A stretch of 64,000 nucleotides of DNA from the NCBI RefSeq assembly GCF_902141855.1, contig NZ_CABFVH010000023.1:23337-87336 (forward strand). The letters are read 5' to 3'. Source of the stretch: Methylobacterium dankookense (GTDB lineage: Bacteria; Pseudomonadota; Alphaproteobacteria; Rhizobiales; Beijerinckiaceae). Below the pieces are notes generated by a model, which made no database searches, had not been told where the DNA came from, and saw only the letters and a list, made by a program, of their open reading frames with translations. How positions within the stretch are numbered: position 1 is the stretch's first letter; the number at the start of each line of letters is the position of its first letter. Shown piece by piece: positions 1-10,556 of this stretch. The position numbers and the translations under genes are program-made.

Positions 1-1828
<1,828 letters not shown>

Positions 1829-1860
1829 GACCTGGCTCCCGTGGGTTCGCATCGCCTTCG

Positions 1861-1879
1861 GTCACCGGCTTCCGGTGAC
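1861..1879. other. Perfect 8-bp hairpin upstream of the P-type ATPase
   Basis: GTCACCGG and CCGGTGAC are separated by three bases, about 33 bases upstream of the ATPase start. It could be an RNA hairpin affecting translation or a partial terminator between the DUF305 gene and the ATPase. There is no T-run, and the function is a guess. Confidence 0.4.
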
Positions 1880-1976
1880 GGGAAGCAGGCCGAGGCTGTC
1901 CAAGGACATCGAACAGGTGACGGGGACGGCGGGCGTCCCCGTCGGGATGGGTGCCCCGGACCGGGGCGCGGCCGAC

Positions 1977-2354
1977 CTACTTGGCGTGCTGCTTCAGCCA
2001 CGCCTCCATCTCGCCGATCTCCTTCTCCTGGTCGTCGATGATCTTCTGGGCCATCGCCTTGGTGGACGGGTCCTTGGCGTGCTTCAGGGCGACCCTGGCC
2101 ATCGCGACCGCGCCCTTGTGGTGCGGAATCATGTGGGTGCGGAAATCGACGTCCGGGTTGCCGGTGTAAGCGACGGCCATGTCCTTCATCATGGCCATGT
2201 CGGCGGCCTTGAAGTCCTTGGTCGAGGCGTCGTCCTTCGGGTCCGGCTTCATGGAGGACATCGAACCGTGGTCCTTCATGTCCTGCGCGTGGGCGGTACC
2301 GGCCAAACCGAGACCGAGAATGGCGGCGATGGCGAGCGTGTTCGGGGTTTTCAT
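1977..2354 (-). CDS. DUF305 family periplasmic protein
   Basis: A 125-residue exported protein. A signal peptide (residues 1 to about 22, ending AGTAHA) is followed by a Met- and His-containing linker and a DUF305 helical domain. The diagnostic MIPHHKGAVAMA motif is present, as are the family's Met-rich helix (DMAMMKDMAVAY) and its C-terminal EIGEMEAWL. DUF305 proteins are often encoded next to copper-resistance genes and are thought to bind metal through the His/Met motif; no enzyme activity is known to me. ATG 2354 was chosen because it gives a clean signal peptide and has AAGGT about 8 bases upstream. Longer in-frame starts lack such a leader. It sits between an 80-residue exported protein and the P-type ATPase. 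Confidence 0.88.
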   Translation of the reverse strand: MKTPNTLAIAAILGLGLAGTAHAQDMKDHGSMSSMKPDPKDDASTKDFKAADMAMMKDMAVAYTGNPDVDFRTHMIPHHKGAVAMARVALKHAKDPSTKAMAQKIIDDQEKEIGEMEAWLKQHAK

Positions 2355-2445
2355 GGTCGTTACCTTTTTCGATGGCGTGGGATGCCGTCGCGCCGGAACG
2401 GACGTCCGCTCCGGCGCGACGGGGCGTCGTGAGGCGCGGCGGCGT

Positions 2446-2688
2446 TCAGTGACCGTGGGGAGGCTTGGTGGCCGTTCCGTCGGAACGTCCGTGGTCCATC
2501 CGCTCGCCGGACTTCGCGGGGCCCGTGTCCCCGAGACGCATGTCGTGGGCAGGCCCTCCCGCCGTGCCGCCGCGGCTCGGCGTGGGCTGCGTCTGCTGCT
2601 CGGCGTTCGCGTTGCCCTGGTCGTCGGCGAAGGCGGGCGATGCCGCACCGAAGGCCATCAGAAGGGTGGCGACAGCGGCGATTTTCAT
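2446..2688 (-). CDS. Small exported hypothetical protein (80 aa)
   Basis: The start is fixed by an AAGGAG ribosome site 8 bases upstream of ATG 2688. A signal peptide (about 21 residues, ending SPAFA) precedes a hydrophilic, low-complexity tail rich in Gly, Pro, Gln and Thr that ends KPPHGH. I recognise no domain. The scattered Met and His residues and the position between two other small exported proteins in a copper operon suggest a periplasmic metal-handling or accessory role, but this is only context. Confidence 0.65.
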   Translation of the reverse strand: MKIAAVATLLMAFGAASPAFADDQGNANAEQQTQPTPSRGGTAGGPAHDMRLGDTGPAKSGERMDHGRSDGTATKPPHGH

Positions 2689-2848
2689 GTGGTGAACTCC
2701 TTGGCTCATTGAGGTTGGCCGGCCGCGGGCGTGCAGCTCGTCGACCGATGGCTCCGGCACGGGCACCCGCCTCGGGCGGCTCCCCCCTGCATCCCTGCGT
2801 GGGATCTTCAGGCCCCCTTCCGGTCGCGCTCGCGACAGGGGGCGATGT

Positions 2849-3214
2849 TCAGTCGAACTTGCCGCTGGCCGTGGCACCGTCGGGCGCGGTGAGCTGCACG
2901 GCGCCCTTCGGGCTGTTCCCGAGCGCCACCGGGGCCGTCCCGGTCAGTCGGTTGCCGTCGGCCGGCTCCAGGGGGACCCGGGTCGGCTTACCGCCGACGA
3001 CGAGGATGGCCGTGCCCTTGAAGCCTGTGGCCGGCACCGGCTTCTGGCCGCCGTCCGACAGGAAGACGTCGACGGTCTCGCCCTTGGTAGCGAGCTCGAC
3101 GTGGAACTTCCCGGCGTCGGCTACCCGGCCGCCGTGCTGGCCGGCGCTTTCGTGGGCGTACGCCGCGGTCGCCGCCATCAGGCCGGCGACGAGGGTCAGT
3201 CTGTGCAGGATCAT
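2849..3214 (-). CDS. Exported hypothetical protein of the RND metal-efflux operon
   Basis: A 121-residue protein with a short signal peptide (cleavage after AAYA) and an immediate HESAGQHGG stretch that could bind metal. The rest looks like a small beta-sandwich: KFHVELATKGETVDVFLSD, then GTAILVVGGKPTRV and a closing beta segment. I know no named family, but short proteins of this build are common beside CusBA-type pumps. A shorter relative that lacks the N-terminus lies at 13155-13403. The gene begins 18 bases after the RND permease ends, so the two are probably co-transcribed. Confidence 0.7.
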   Translation of the reverse strand: MILHRLTLVAGLMAATAAYAHESAGQHGGRVADAGKFHVELATKGETVDVFLSDGGQKPVPATGFKGTAILVVGGKPTRVPLEPADGNRLTGTAPVALGNSPKGAVQLTAPDGATASGKFD

Positions 3215-3232
3215 GCTGGTTCTCCTCGGGGG

Positions 3233-6200
3233 TCAGTAGGCCTCGGCCGGGCGCGGTCGCGCGCCGTCCGGGGACGGGTCGGCCGGCGCCTCGGCGTGCA
3301 GGGCGTGCAGCCGCTCCAGCGGCTTGCGGCCGAAGCGCAGGAACAGGACGGGGGTCAGGAAGGTGTCGAGCAGCGTCGCGCTGACGAGGCCGCCGAAGAT
3401 CGTCACCGCCACCGGGTGCAGGATCTCCTTGCCCGGGCTCGCGGCGTCGTACAGCAGCGGCACCAGCGCCACGCCCGCCGAGAGCGCCGTCATCAGCACC
3501 GGGGTCAGCCGCTCCAGGCTGCCGCGCACCACGAGGTCGGGCCCGAACGGCATACCCTCGTGCAGTGACAGGTTCAGGTAGTGGCTGATCTTCAGGATGC
3601 CGTTGCGGGCGGCGATGCCGGTCAGCGTGATGAAGCCGATCATCGACGCCACCGAGAGCGGCTGCCCGACCAGCCAGAGCGCGGCCACCGAGCCGATCAG
3701 CGCGAGCGGCACGTTGCCCATGATGATGAGCGCCAGGGCGGCCGAGCGGTAGCGGCTGAACAGGATGGCGAAGACCAGGGCCAGCGACAGCGCCGAGAGC
3801 GCCGCGATGGTCCGGCTCGCCTCCTCCTGCGCCTGGAAAGTGCCTTCCAGGCTGATGAAGAAGCCGGGCGGCATCGGCTCCTTCGCCACCGCCTCGCGGA
3901 TGGCGGCCACGACGGTCGCCATGTCGGTGCCGGCCGTCGTGTTGGCCTGGACGACGATGCGGCGCCGGGCGTTCTCGCGCAGGATCTGGTTCGGCCCGTC
4001 GGTCTCGCGGATGTCGGCGACCTGACGCGCCGGCACCCAGCCCGAGGGCGTCTCCAGGAGTAGGTCGCCTAGCCCCGTCGTCGTCCGGCGGTTCTCGGCG
4101 AGGCGCAATACCACGTCGAAGCGGCGCACGCCGTCGACGACCGTCGAGACCACCCGACCGTTGGAGAGGCGGCTGATCTGCTCGACGACGGCCGCGGGCT
4201 GGACGCCGTAGAGGGCCGCCCGGGTGTAGTCGACGCGGACCTCCAGCTGCGGGATGCGCACCTGCCGCTCGACCTGCAGGTCCGCGAGACCCGGGATCGA
4301 GGCCATGCGGTCGCGCAGGGAGTTCGCGACCCGCCGCAGGGCGTCGAGGTCGTCGCCGAACACCTTGAGCGCGATCTCGGCCCGCACGCCCGAGAGCATG
4401 TGGTCGAGCCTGTGCGAGATCGGCTGGCCGACGTTGACCGCCACCGGAAGGGCGGCGAGGCGCCCGCGGATGTCGGCGACCAGCGCCTCCTTCGGACGCT
4501 TCGTGCCTTCGTCGAGCGCCACGTCGATCTCGGAGGAGTGGACGCCCTCGGCGTGCTCGTCGAGCTCGGCCCGGCCGGTCCGGCGGCCCACCGCCTTCAC
4601 GCCCGGGATGTCCAGGAGCAGCTTCTCGGCGATCAGCCCGACCCGGTTGCTCTCGGCGAGCGAGATGCCCGGGTTGAAGGTCATGCTGACCGTGAACGAG
4701 CCCTCGTTGAACGGAGGCAGGAAGGCCCGGGGCAGGTTCCAGGCGGCGACGCCCGCGGCGGCGACCGCCACGGCGACGCTTCCAACGAGCCAGCCCTTGT
4801 GCCGGAAGGCGACCCGCAGCAGGGCGGCGTTGCCCCGCTTGAGCAGCTTGAGGAAGCGGCTGTCGTGCTCCTCAAGGTTCCTGAGCCCCGGGAGCAGCAG
4901 CGACGCCAGCACCGGCGTCAGGGTGATGGAGGTGAGCAGGCTCGCCAGGATCGAGATGATGTAGGCCTCGCCGAGCGGGGCGAAGAGCCGCCCCTCGATG
5001 CCGGACAGGGCGAAGAGCGGCACGAACACCAGGATGATGATCAGCGTCGCGTAGACGATGCCGGAGCGCACCTCGTTCGAGGCCTCCACCACCACCTGGA
5101 ACACGCTCTTCGGGTTGCCGGCCCGTCGGTTCTCGCCGAGCCGCCGGTAGATGTTCTCGACGTCGACCACCGCGTCGTCGACGAGCTCGCCGATGGCGAT
5201 GGCCAGGCCCCCGAGCGTCATCGTGTTGATGGACAGCCCGAACAGGTGGAACACCACCGCGGTCGTCAGCACCGAGACCGGGATGGCGAGCAGCGAGATC
5301 GCCGTGGTGCGCACGTTCAGCAGGAAGGCGAACAGCACCACCGCCACGACCAGCACGGCCTCGACGAGGACGCGCTCGACGTTGCGGATCGAGGTCTCGA
5401 TGAAGTCTGCCTGCCGGAACAGCACTTGGTCGGCCTTGATGCCGCCGGGCAGGTTCGGGTTAAGTTCCTTCAGTGCGGTCTCGATGCTGCGGGTCAGCCG
5501 CACGGTGTCGACGTCCGGCTGCTTCTCGACCGAGACGATGACCGCGGGCTTGGCCATGTAGCCGGCGTCGCCCCGCTTCACCTTCGCGGCGAAGGACACC
5601 TCCCCGACCTGGCGCAGGTACACGGGCGTGTCGGCGACCGTCGCGACCACGAGGTTGCGCAGGTCGTCGAGGCTCATGGTCCGGCCGATGCTCCGGATCA
5701 GGTACTCGCGGGCGTTCTGGTCTGTGAAGCCGCCGCCGGCGTTGGTGCCGAACTGCGCCAGCGCCGTCTCCAGCTGGGCATTGGTCACCCCGAGCGCGCG
5801 CATGGCCGCCGGATTCGGGCTGACCCGGAACTGGCGCACCTCGCCGCCGATGGGGATGACCTGCGCCACGCCCGGGATGGTCAGCAGGCGCGGTCGGATG
5901 GTGAAGTCGGCGACCTCGCGCACCTGCATGGGGGTCGCGGTCTCGCTGGTGACCGCCACTAGCAGGATCTGGCCCATGATGGAGGAGACAGGGCCCATCA
6001 CCGGGGTCACGCCTCGGGGCAGCTGGTCCTGGACGAGGGACAGGCGCTCCGCGACCTGCTGCCGGTTCCGATAGATGTCGGTCCCCCAGTCGAACTCGAC
6101 GTAGGTGATGGACAGGCCCACGCCCGAGACCGAGCGCACGCGGGTCACGCCGGGGAGACCGTTCATCCGGGTCTCGATGGGATAGGTGACGAGTTGCTCG

Positions 6201-6382
6201 ACCTCCTGGGGGGCGTACCCTTCCGCCTCCGTCATGACCGTGACGGTGGGTCTATTGAGGTCGGGAAAGACGTCGACCGGCAGTTTGGTCGCGGTGAAGG
6301 CGCCGTACAGTACCAGCACCGCGGCGAGCGCGAGGACGAGCAGGCGGTTGCGGACCGACTGGCTGACGAGGAAGGTGAACAT
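3233..6382 (-). CDS. HME-family RND efflux permease (CusA/CzcA-like)
   Basis: A 1049-residue inner-membrane proton/metal antiporter, full length for the family. It starts with the usual N-terminal membrane helix, then the porter domain with PVDVFPDLNRPTVTVMTEAE. The fourth-helix motif reads GELVDDAVVDVENI, so the acidic residues used in proton relay are present. The C-terminal helices (LIGSVAALWLVGQPLSV, ITLTGIAARNGIL) are intact. The helix-4 motif differs from both CusA (GAMVDAAIVMIEN) and CzcA/CnrA (DFGLIVDGAVVMVEN), so this is a separate HME subgroup. Its ion is uncertain, but the operon promoter and neighbours point to copper. The adaptor gene ends 12 bases upstream. No outer-membrane partner gene is seen. 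Confidence 0.93.
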   Translation of the reverse strand: MFTFLVSQSVRNRLLVLALAAVLVLYGAFTATKLPVDVFPDLNRPTVTVMTEAEGYAPQEVEQLVTYPIETRMNGLPGVTRVRSVSGVGLSITYVEFDWGTDIYRNRQQVAERLSLVQDQLPRGVTPVMGPVSSIMGQILLVAVTSETATPMQVREVADFTIRPRLLTIPGVAQVIPIGGEVRQFRVSPNPAAMRALGVTNAQLETALAQFGTNAGGGFTDQNAREYLIRSIGRTMSLDDLRNLVVATVADTPVYLRQVGEVSFAAKVKRGDAGYMAKPAVIVSVEKQPDVDTVRLTRSIETALKELNPNLPGGIKADQVLFRQADFIETSIRNVERVLVEAVLVVAVVLFAFLLNVRTTAISLLAIPVSVLTTAVVFHLFGLSINTMTLGGLAIAIGELVDDAVVDVENIYRRLGENRRAGNPKSVFQVVVEASNEVRSGIVYATLIIILVFVPLFALSGIEGRLFAPLGEAYIISILASLLTSITLTPVLASLLLPGLRNLEEHDSRFLKLLKRGNAALLRVAFRHKGWLVGSVAVAVAAAGVAAWNLPRAFLPPFNEGSFTVSMTFNPGISLAESNRVGLIAEKLLLDIPGVKAVGRRTGRAELDEHAEGVHSSEIDVALDEGTKRPKEALVADIRGRLAALPVAVNVGQPISHRLDHMLSGVRAEIALKVFGDDLDALRRVANSLRDRMASIPGLADLQVERQVRIPQLEVRVDYTRAALYGVQPAAVVEQISRLSNGRVVSTVVDGVRRFDVVLRLAENRRTTTGLGDLLLETPSGWVPARQVADIRETDGPNQILRENARRRIVVQANTTAGTDMATVVAAIREAVAKEPMPPGFFISLEGTFQAQEEASRTIAALSALSLALVFAILFSRYRSAALALIIMGNVPLALIGSVAALWLVGQPLSVASMIGFITLTGIAARNGILKISHYLNLSLHEGMPFGPDLVVRGSLERLTPVLMTALSAGVALVPLLYDAASPGKEILHPVAVTIFGGLVSATLLDTFLTPVLFLRFGRKPLERLHALHAEAPADPSPDGARPRPAEAY

Positions 6383-6394
6383 CGGGCGGCCTCC

Positions 6395-8134
6395 TCAGCG
6401 AACCTGGTCGAGGAGTTCGGCGCCCTGGGTCACGACCCGCTTGCCGGACCCGATCCCCTCGGCCACGAGCACCCGGCCGCCGTCGAGCGGCTCGACCCGA
6501 ACGGGCCGCGCCTCGAAGCGCTCGGCGGTGGTGTGCTCGTAGACGACGTCCTGCCCGTTGCCGGTGCGCACCACGGCAGAGCGCGGCAGCGCCAGGCCGG
6601 CCTGCTCGGTGTCGGTCCCGGCCAGCACCGTGACGAACTGGCCGACCCGCAGGCCCGAGGCGTCGCCCTGGACCGCGAACTGCACCGGGATGGCCTGGTT
6701 ACGGTCGGCGAGCCCCGAGCCCTGGTAGGCGAGCCTCAGGGTCCTTCCGTCCGCGAGGCGGGCCGTGGCGTTCCGCGCGGCGGTCAGGGCGTCGAAGCTC
6801 AGCGCCTCGACCCAGAGGCGGTTCGGGTCGACGATCTGGAAGATCATGGCGCCCGGAGCCGCCATCTGGCCGGCCACCGCGGCCGCCTGCGCCACCACGC
6901 CGTCGACCGGAGCGACCAGGGTCTCGGGTTGCTGGCGGATCTTGTCCAGGGCGGCGCGGCGGTCATGCAGGCCGTTCAACTCCGCGACCGCGTCATCGAG
7001 CTGGGTCGTGGCAACGGCCCCCGTGGTGGCGAGCTTGCGGTAGCGCTCGACCCGACGCTCGACGATGGCGATCTGCTGGTCGAGTTCGCCCTGACGCTGG
7101 CGCATGTCGGAGACGTCGACGGCCTGAACCGGCGGCGTCACCGTGGCGAGCACGTCGCCCTTGCGAACCTTCGTGCCGAGGCGGGGGAAGACGCCGGACG
7201 GCGGTGGCGAGATCCGTCCGCCGACCGAGGACTGGACGACGCCGCTGGCGTTCGGGTCCGGGATGATGCGGCCCGGCAACTCGACCGAGCGGTGGAAGCT
7301 GCCCTGCTCCGTCATGACCGTGCGCAGGACCAGCAGGCGCTGGGTCGGCTTCGGCACGAAGACGGAGCCGTCGGGCAGGCGCTGCGCGAGGTCCGACGCC
7401 GCCGGCGCGGTCTGGCGCGGCTCGATCAGGGCGGCGCCTTGCACGGCTGAGCCGTGGTCCTCGTCGCCGTGTGCGAAGGCCGCGGTGCCGAGGACGAGGG
7501 TGATGCCGATGGCGAGCAGCGCCATGGCCGGCACGCTCCGACGTCCGCGCACGGCTGCGGTGACGAGCATGCCGAGCAGGAAGGCGACCGCGACCGCGGC
7601 CACCAGCGTCGGGTCCTTGGCCGTCAGGCGCTCCCTGATGCCCTGGGCGAACTCCGAGACGCGCGCCGGTACCCCCTGCGCCGAAGCGGGCTTGGCAGGC
7701 AGGGCGGCCGGGGCGGCGTTCCTATCGGGCACGGTGACCGCGACGGCCAGCACGTCGACGGCGTCGCCCGCGGTGACGGTCGCGACGAGTTCGTGACGGC
7801 CGGGCTTCGACAGCCATGGCGCCGGCAGGGCGTAGCCGCCCTCCGAAGTGGCGGTCGCGATCCTCGGCCCCTCGGGAGTCTCGACCTCGATGGTCGCGCC
7901 GGGCACCGGCTCGTTCGTCCGGAAGCGGTCGAGGAACAGCGTTAGGGTTCCGTCGCGCGGGACGGCGACGAGCTCGAAGGCATCCGAGAGCGCCTCGCCG
8001 CGCGGCGCGATGGTCTTCGAGACGGGCGGCGGCGCGGCGCCGTGGTCGTGGCCCTCATGGGCGAGCGCAGGCCCCGCCAAGACGGCGGCAAGCAGCGCCA
8101 CCACGCCATAGGCGGCGGCAAAACGGGTCGACAT
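6395..8134 (-). CDS. RND periplasmic adaptor with fused N-terminal sensor-like domain
   Basis: This 579-residue protein is longer than usual adaptors (about 350-450). Residues 1-25 are a signal peptide followed by HEGHDHG. Residues about 45-135 form a beta domain resembling FixH/YtkA-like periplasmic modules. A hydrophobic helix lies near 185-205, and a second hydrophobic stretch ending AAFAHGDEDHG looks like the old signal peptide of the adaptor. The adaptor proper (about 245-579) has the biotinyl-lipoyl halves (RISPPPSGVFPRLGTKVRKG and LVAPVDGVVAQAAAVAGQ), a coiled hairpin and the beta-barrel. It would link the pump at 3233-6382 to an outer-membrane channel. The fused front part is unusual and may sense or chaperone metal. 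Confidence 0.88.
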   Translation of the reverse strand: MSTRFAAAYGVVALLAAVLAGPALAHEGHDHGAAPPPVSKTIAPRGEALSDAFELVAVPRDGTLTLFLDRFRTNEPVPGATIEVETPEGPRIATATSEGGYALPAPWLSKPGRHELVATVTAGDAVDVLAVAVTVPDRNAAPAALPAKPASAQGVPARVSEFAQGIRERLTAKDPTLVAAVAVAFLLGMLVTAAVRGRRSVPAMALLAIGITLVLGTAAFAHGDEDHGSAVQGAALIEPRQTAPAASDLAQRLPDGSVFVPKPTQRLLVLRTVMTEQGSFHRSVELPGRIIPDPNASGVVQSSVGGRISPPPSGVFPRLGTKVRKGDVLATVTPPVQAVDVSDMRQRQGELDQQIAIVERRVERYRKLATTGAVATTQLDDAVAELNGLHDRRAALDKIRQQPETLVAPVDGVVAQAAAVAGQMAAPGAMIFQIVDPNRLWVEALSFDALTAARNATARLADGRTLRLAYQGSGLADRNQAIPVQFAVQGDASGLRVGQFVTVLAGTDTEQAGLALPRSAVVRTGNGQDVVYEHTTAERFEARPVRVEPLDGGRVLVAEGIGSGKRVVTQGAELLDQVR

Positions 8135-8219
8135 GAATAGGAATCCTCGCGTCGGGAAGTCCGGACGGCGCCGATAGCGGGCGCATTCCGGGCGTCGCGC
8201 GCCTCAGGCGCGCCCTACT

Positions 8220-8678
8220 TCACGCGAGGGTTCGTGGGGGCTCGGGCAGGGCCTCGGGGCCGAGGCCGGCATGGCCTACGACGTCATGCGGGATCAGCGT
8301 GACGGTCCGGAACAGGGACGGCGACAGGATCGAGGGGCCCGGAAGGACGCCGGTGGCGCAGCAGGCCATCGTCCCGCAACAGCGGGTCTTGCAACCGGGC
8401 TGGCAGCAATCGTTCGCGCTCGCCTCGATGCTCGCTCGATCCACCGCCACGAGCGCGATCTTGGACCAGGTCGGCGCCTCGGACCGGACCGCCGGCTTGG
8501 CGGTCGCGGGCATCGCCGCCTTGACCGTCGAAGGCACGGGCTTCGACGGCGTCGCAGCCACATGATGGCCGTGGTGCGCGTGGCCCTCGTGGGCCTGGAC
8601 CGCGGACGGCGCGACGTAGGCGATGATCGCGAGGATCATCGCCGCCATCAGGCGCACGATTTGCCGGTCGGGGCTCAT
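8220..8678 (-). CDS. Exported His/Cys-rich protein
   Basis: A 152-residue protein with an N-terminal hydrophobic segment (about residues 9-29, ending SAVQA) followed by HEGHAHHGHH. A long Ala/Pro/Lys linker leads to a compact cysteine cluster (DCCQPGCKTRCCGTMACC) with seven Cys in under 20 residues, then a hydrophobic tail. The His and Cys clusters strongly suggest metal binding. I recognise no named family. It is the second gene after the CueR-like promoter, between the HMA protein and the RND adaptor, so a periplasmic copper-binding role is likely by context only. Confidence 0.7.
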   Translation of the reverse strand: MSPDRQIVRLMAAMILAIIAYVAPSAVQAHEGHAHHGHHVAATPSKPVPSTVKAAMPATAKPAVRSEAPTWSKIALVAVDRASIEASANDCCQPGCKTRCCGTMACCATGVLPGPSILSPSLFRTVTLIPHDVVGHAGLGPEALPEPPRTLA

Positions 8679-8769
8679 GAGGGCTGCTTACACCGATTCC
8701 AGTGGCGGGACTATGTCGTCGTCGGGAACGTGAATGCCGAAGTGACGGTTTGGTTGCCGCCGAGGCGCT

Positions 8770-8982
8770 TCAAGCCGCCGCGGGCAGCGGTTCGGCCGGG
8801 TAGCCGGCTGCCGTGATGGCCCGGGCGATGCGCTCGGCGGGACCGCCGGCACCCGACACGGTGACGAGCTTGGCCCCCAGGTCGATGTCCACCCGAGCCT
8901 CAGGCTCGACGCCGAGGACGGCGCGCGTGACGCCTTTGGCGCAGCCGCCGCAACCCATTTTCTCGACCTTGTAGCGGACCAT
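8770..8982 (-). CDS. Heavy-metal-associated (HMA) domain protein, CopZ-like
   Basis: A 70-residue cytoplasmic protein that is a single ferredoxin-like HMA domain. The metal site reads MGCGGCAKGV at residues 9-18, matching the GMxCxxC loop with Gly in place of the second variable residue. The order beta-alpha-beta-beta-alpha-beta is evident (YKVEKMG, GVTRAVL, ARVDIDL, KLVTVSG). Such proteins carry Cu(I) to P-type ATPases. It is the first gene after a MerR-family-type promoter (9010-9040), which fits a copper-inducible chaperone. Confidence 0.9.
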   Translation of the reverse strand: MVRYKVEKMGCGGCAKGVTRAVLGVEPEARVDIDLGAKLVTVSGAGGPAERIARAITAAGYPAEPLPAAA

Positions 8983-9009
8983 GACGCTTTCCCTCAGCGG
9001 CGTCCTACC

Positions 9010-9040
9010 CAGATGGGGCTTCCCATCGTGGGAAGGTCAA
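9010..9040 (-). promoter_or_regulatory. CueR/MerR-type promoter of the copper operon
   Basis: Read on the minus strand, a TTGACC -35 box (9035-9040) is followed by the perfect dyad CTTCCCA-TCG-TGGGAAG (9019-9035). A weak -10 (CATCTG) lies at the long 19-base spacing typical of promoters opened by MerR-family activators. CueR sites have this TTGACCTTCCC layout. The HMA gene begins 28 bases downstream. No MerR-family gene is present in the window, so the activator must be encoded elsewhere. Confidence 0.75.
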
Positions 9041-9056
9041 GGGCCGGCGGCGCCCG

Positions 9057-10178
9057 TCAGGCCGGGGTCCATGCGGAAACCGTCGCCGCGTGCTCCCGGT
9101 GGCCGTGCCGGATGCCCTCCCAGCCGTGCCAGCCCGTGTAAAGCCCGAGCAGGACGATCAGGGCCGCCGAGGCGTAAGGGGCCCGACGGGCGAAGGCGCC
9201 GAACCCGGACCAGCGGCTCGCCGCGTGCTTCACGCTGAGCGCCGCCAGGACACCGGCCGACACCATCGTGAGCGCCAGCCCGAGGCTGAAGCACACGACC
9301 AGCGCGAAGCCGAGGCTGAATTGCTTGAGCTGGATGCACAGCAGCAGCACCGTGATGGCGGCCGGGCACGGGATCAGGCCACCCGTCAGGCCGAACAGCA
9401 CGATCTGGCCCGTGGTCACGGTGCGGCCCCCGAACCGCCGCCGGATGTCCTCGGCATGTGCCCGGGCGTGCGCGTCGTCCTCGTCGCCCAGGTCCATGTG
9501 GTCGTGTGCGTGGCCGTGTTCCTCGAACGCGAACTCGTGGGCCTCGGGCCCGGCCGAACCCTCGATGCGGATCTGCGCCTTGAAGGCGTGCGGTTCCGGG
9601 ATCTCGTCCGCGCTCTCCAGGCAGTCGCCGCGGACCGCGAACCAGAAAACCTGCGGGATCCCGTCCCGCCGAACGGTCTCGACGGTGACCGTGTCCGCCG
9701 CGGGCAATGGCCCGCCTTCGGCTCGCAGGCGCCAACGCGGCGGCACACCGTCCTCGAATATCTCCAGCGTCAGCGGTCCGTCCCGCGTGGCGAGGCGGCG
9801 GCGCTCGTCGTGATGATGATGGTGCGCGTCATGCCGCTCACGCCAGGTCCTCCACGCCATCCAGAGGGCGACCCCCACGATGATGATGGCGGAGGCGAGC
9901 TGCAAGTACGGCTCCGCGGCCTCGCCGCCCCATTCCTGGCCGAGGTACTGCCCGCCGAGCGCGATCATCCACACCACCGCCGTGTGCGAAAGCGTGGCCG
10001 CCAAGCCCAGCAGGACCGCCTGCATGACCGTGCCGCGGACCGCGATGATGAAGGCGGCCATCATCGTCTTGGAGTGGCCGGGCTCCAGGCCGTGCAGGGC
10101 GCCGAGCAGGATCGCGCTCGGCACGAACAGCCAGGCGTGCGCGGCTCCTTGCTGCAACAGGTCGGGAAACGAGGCCAT
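9057..10178 (-). CDS. rcnA: Nickel/cobalt efflux protein RcnA
   Basis: A 373-residue inner-membrane Ni(II)/Co(II) exporter. The signature LGALHGLEPGHSKTMMAAF lies near residues 25-43. Three membrane segments are followed by a cytoplasmic loop starting with HDAHHHHHDERRR, then a long soluble insert ending in a second His/Asp-rich stretch (EEHGHAHDHMDLGDEDD). The C-terminal half carries LTGGLIPCPAAITVLLL and two or three further helices. RcnA proteins commonly have such His-rich loops; this one is longer because of the roughly 90-residue insert (LTLEIFEDGVPPRWRLRAEG onward). It lies 13 bases after rcnR and is surely co-transcribed with it. Confidence 0.93.
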   Translation of the reverse strand: MASFPDLLQQGAAHAWLFVPSAILLGALHGLEPGHSKTMMAAFIIAVRGTVMQAVLLGLAATLSHTAVVWMIALGGQYLGQEWGGEAAEPYLQLASAIIIVGVALWMAWRTWRERHDAHHHHHDERRRLATRDGPLTLEIFEDGVPPRWRLRAEGGPLPAADTVTVETVRRDGIPQVFWFAVRGDCLESADEIPEPHAFKAQIRIEGSAGPEAHEFAFEEHGHAHDHMDLGDEDDAHARAHAEDIRRRFGGRTVTTGQIVLFGLTGGLIPCPAAITVLLLCIQLKQFSLGFALVVCFSLGLALTMVSAGVLAALSVKHAASRWSGFGAFARRAPYASAALIVLLGLYTGWHGWEGIRHGHREHAATVSAWTPA

Positions 10179-10191
10179 GACGGATCACCCT

Positions 10192-10470
10192 CTACTTGAG
10201 ATAGGTCCTGACGACCTCGATGAGCTCGGCCGCGCCCTTGGCACGCTCCGGGTCGGGCTCGCGAGCGGGGTCCACGACGTGATGGCGGATGTGATCCTCC
10301 ATGAGCTCGGCGGTCAGCCCGTTGATGGCACCCCGCATGGAGGCGACCAGCATCAGGACGTCGGTGCAGCCGATCTCCGCTTCCAGCGCGCGCTCGACGG
10401 CTTCGGCCTGCCCCTTGATCCGGCGCACGCGCGCCAGGAGCTTGGTCTTGTCCTTGACGGTATGGGACAT
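10192..10470 (-). CDS. rcnR: Nickel/cobalt-responsive repressor RcnR
   Basis: A 92-residue all-helical CsoR/RcnR-family DNA-binding protein. It keeps the complete RcnR ligand set: His3, Cys35, His60 and His64, in the contexts MSH, EIGCTDVL and DHIRHHV. This set distinguishes Ni/Co sensors from Cu(I) CsoR (Cys-His-Cys) and formaldehyde FrmR. The family represses by wrapping G-tract operators and lets go on Ni(II) or Co(II) binding. A matching operator lies 21 bases upstream of the start. It controls itself, rcnA and perhaps the divergent DUF1289 gene. Confidence 0.94.
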   Translation of the reverse strand: MSHTVKDKTKLLARVRRIKGQAEAVERALEAEIGCTDVLMLVASMRGAINGLTAELMEDHIRHHVVDPAREPDPERAKGAAELIEVVRTYLK

Positions 10471-10490
10471 GGATTGGCTCCTCTCGCATC

Positions 10491-10516
10491 GTAATATAGG
10501 GGGGTACCCTATTTAC
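10491..10516. promoter_or_regulatory. RcnR operator (G-tract inverted repeat)
   Basis: An inverted repeat with outer GTAA/TTAC arms and inner ATAGGG/CCCTAT arms around a G run and GTAC centre. RcnR-family operators have this AT-flanked G/C-tract form. It sits between divergent rcnR (start 10470) and the DUF1289 gene (start 10557), so one site could repress both directions. Confidence 0.8.
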
Positions 10517-10556
10517 GTCGAGTGGGTGCCCCCTTGCGGGTCGAGGAGGGCGTGCC

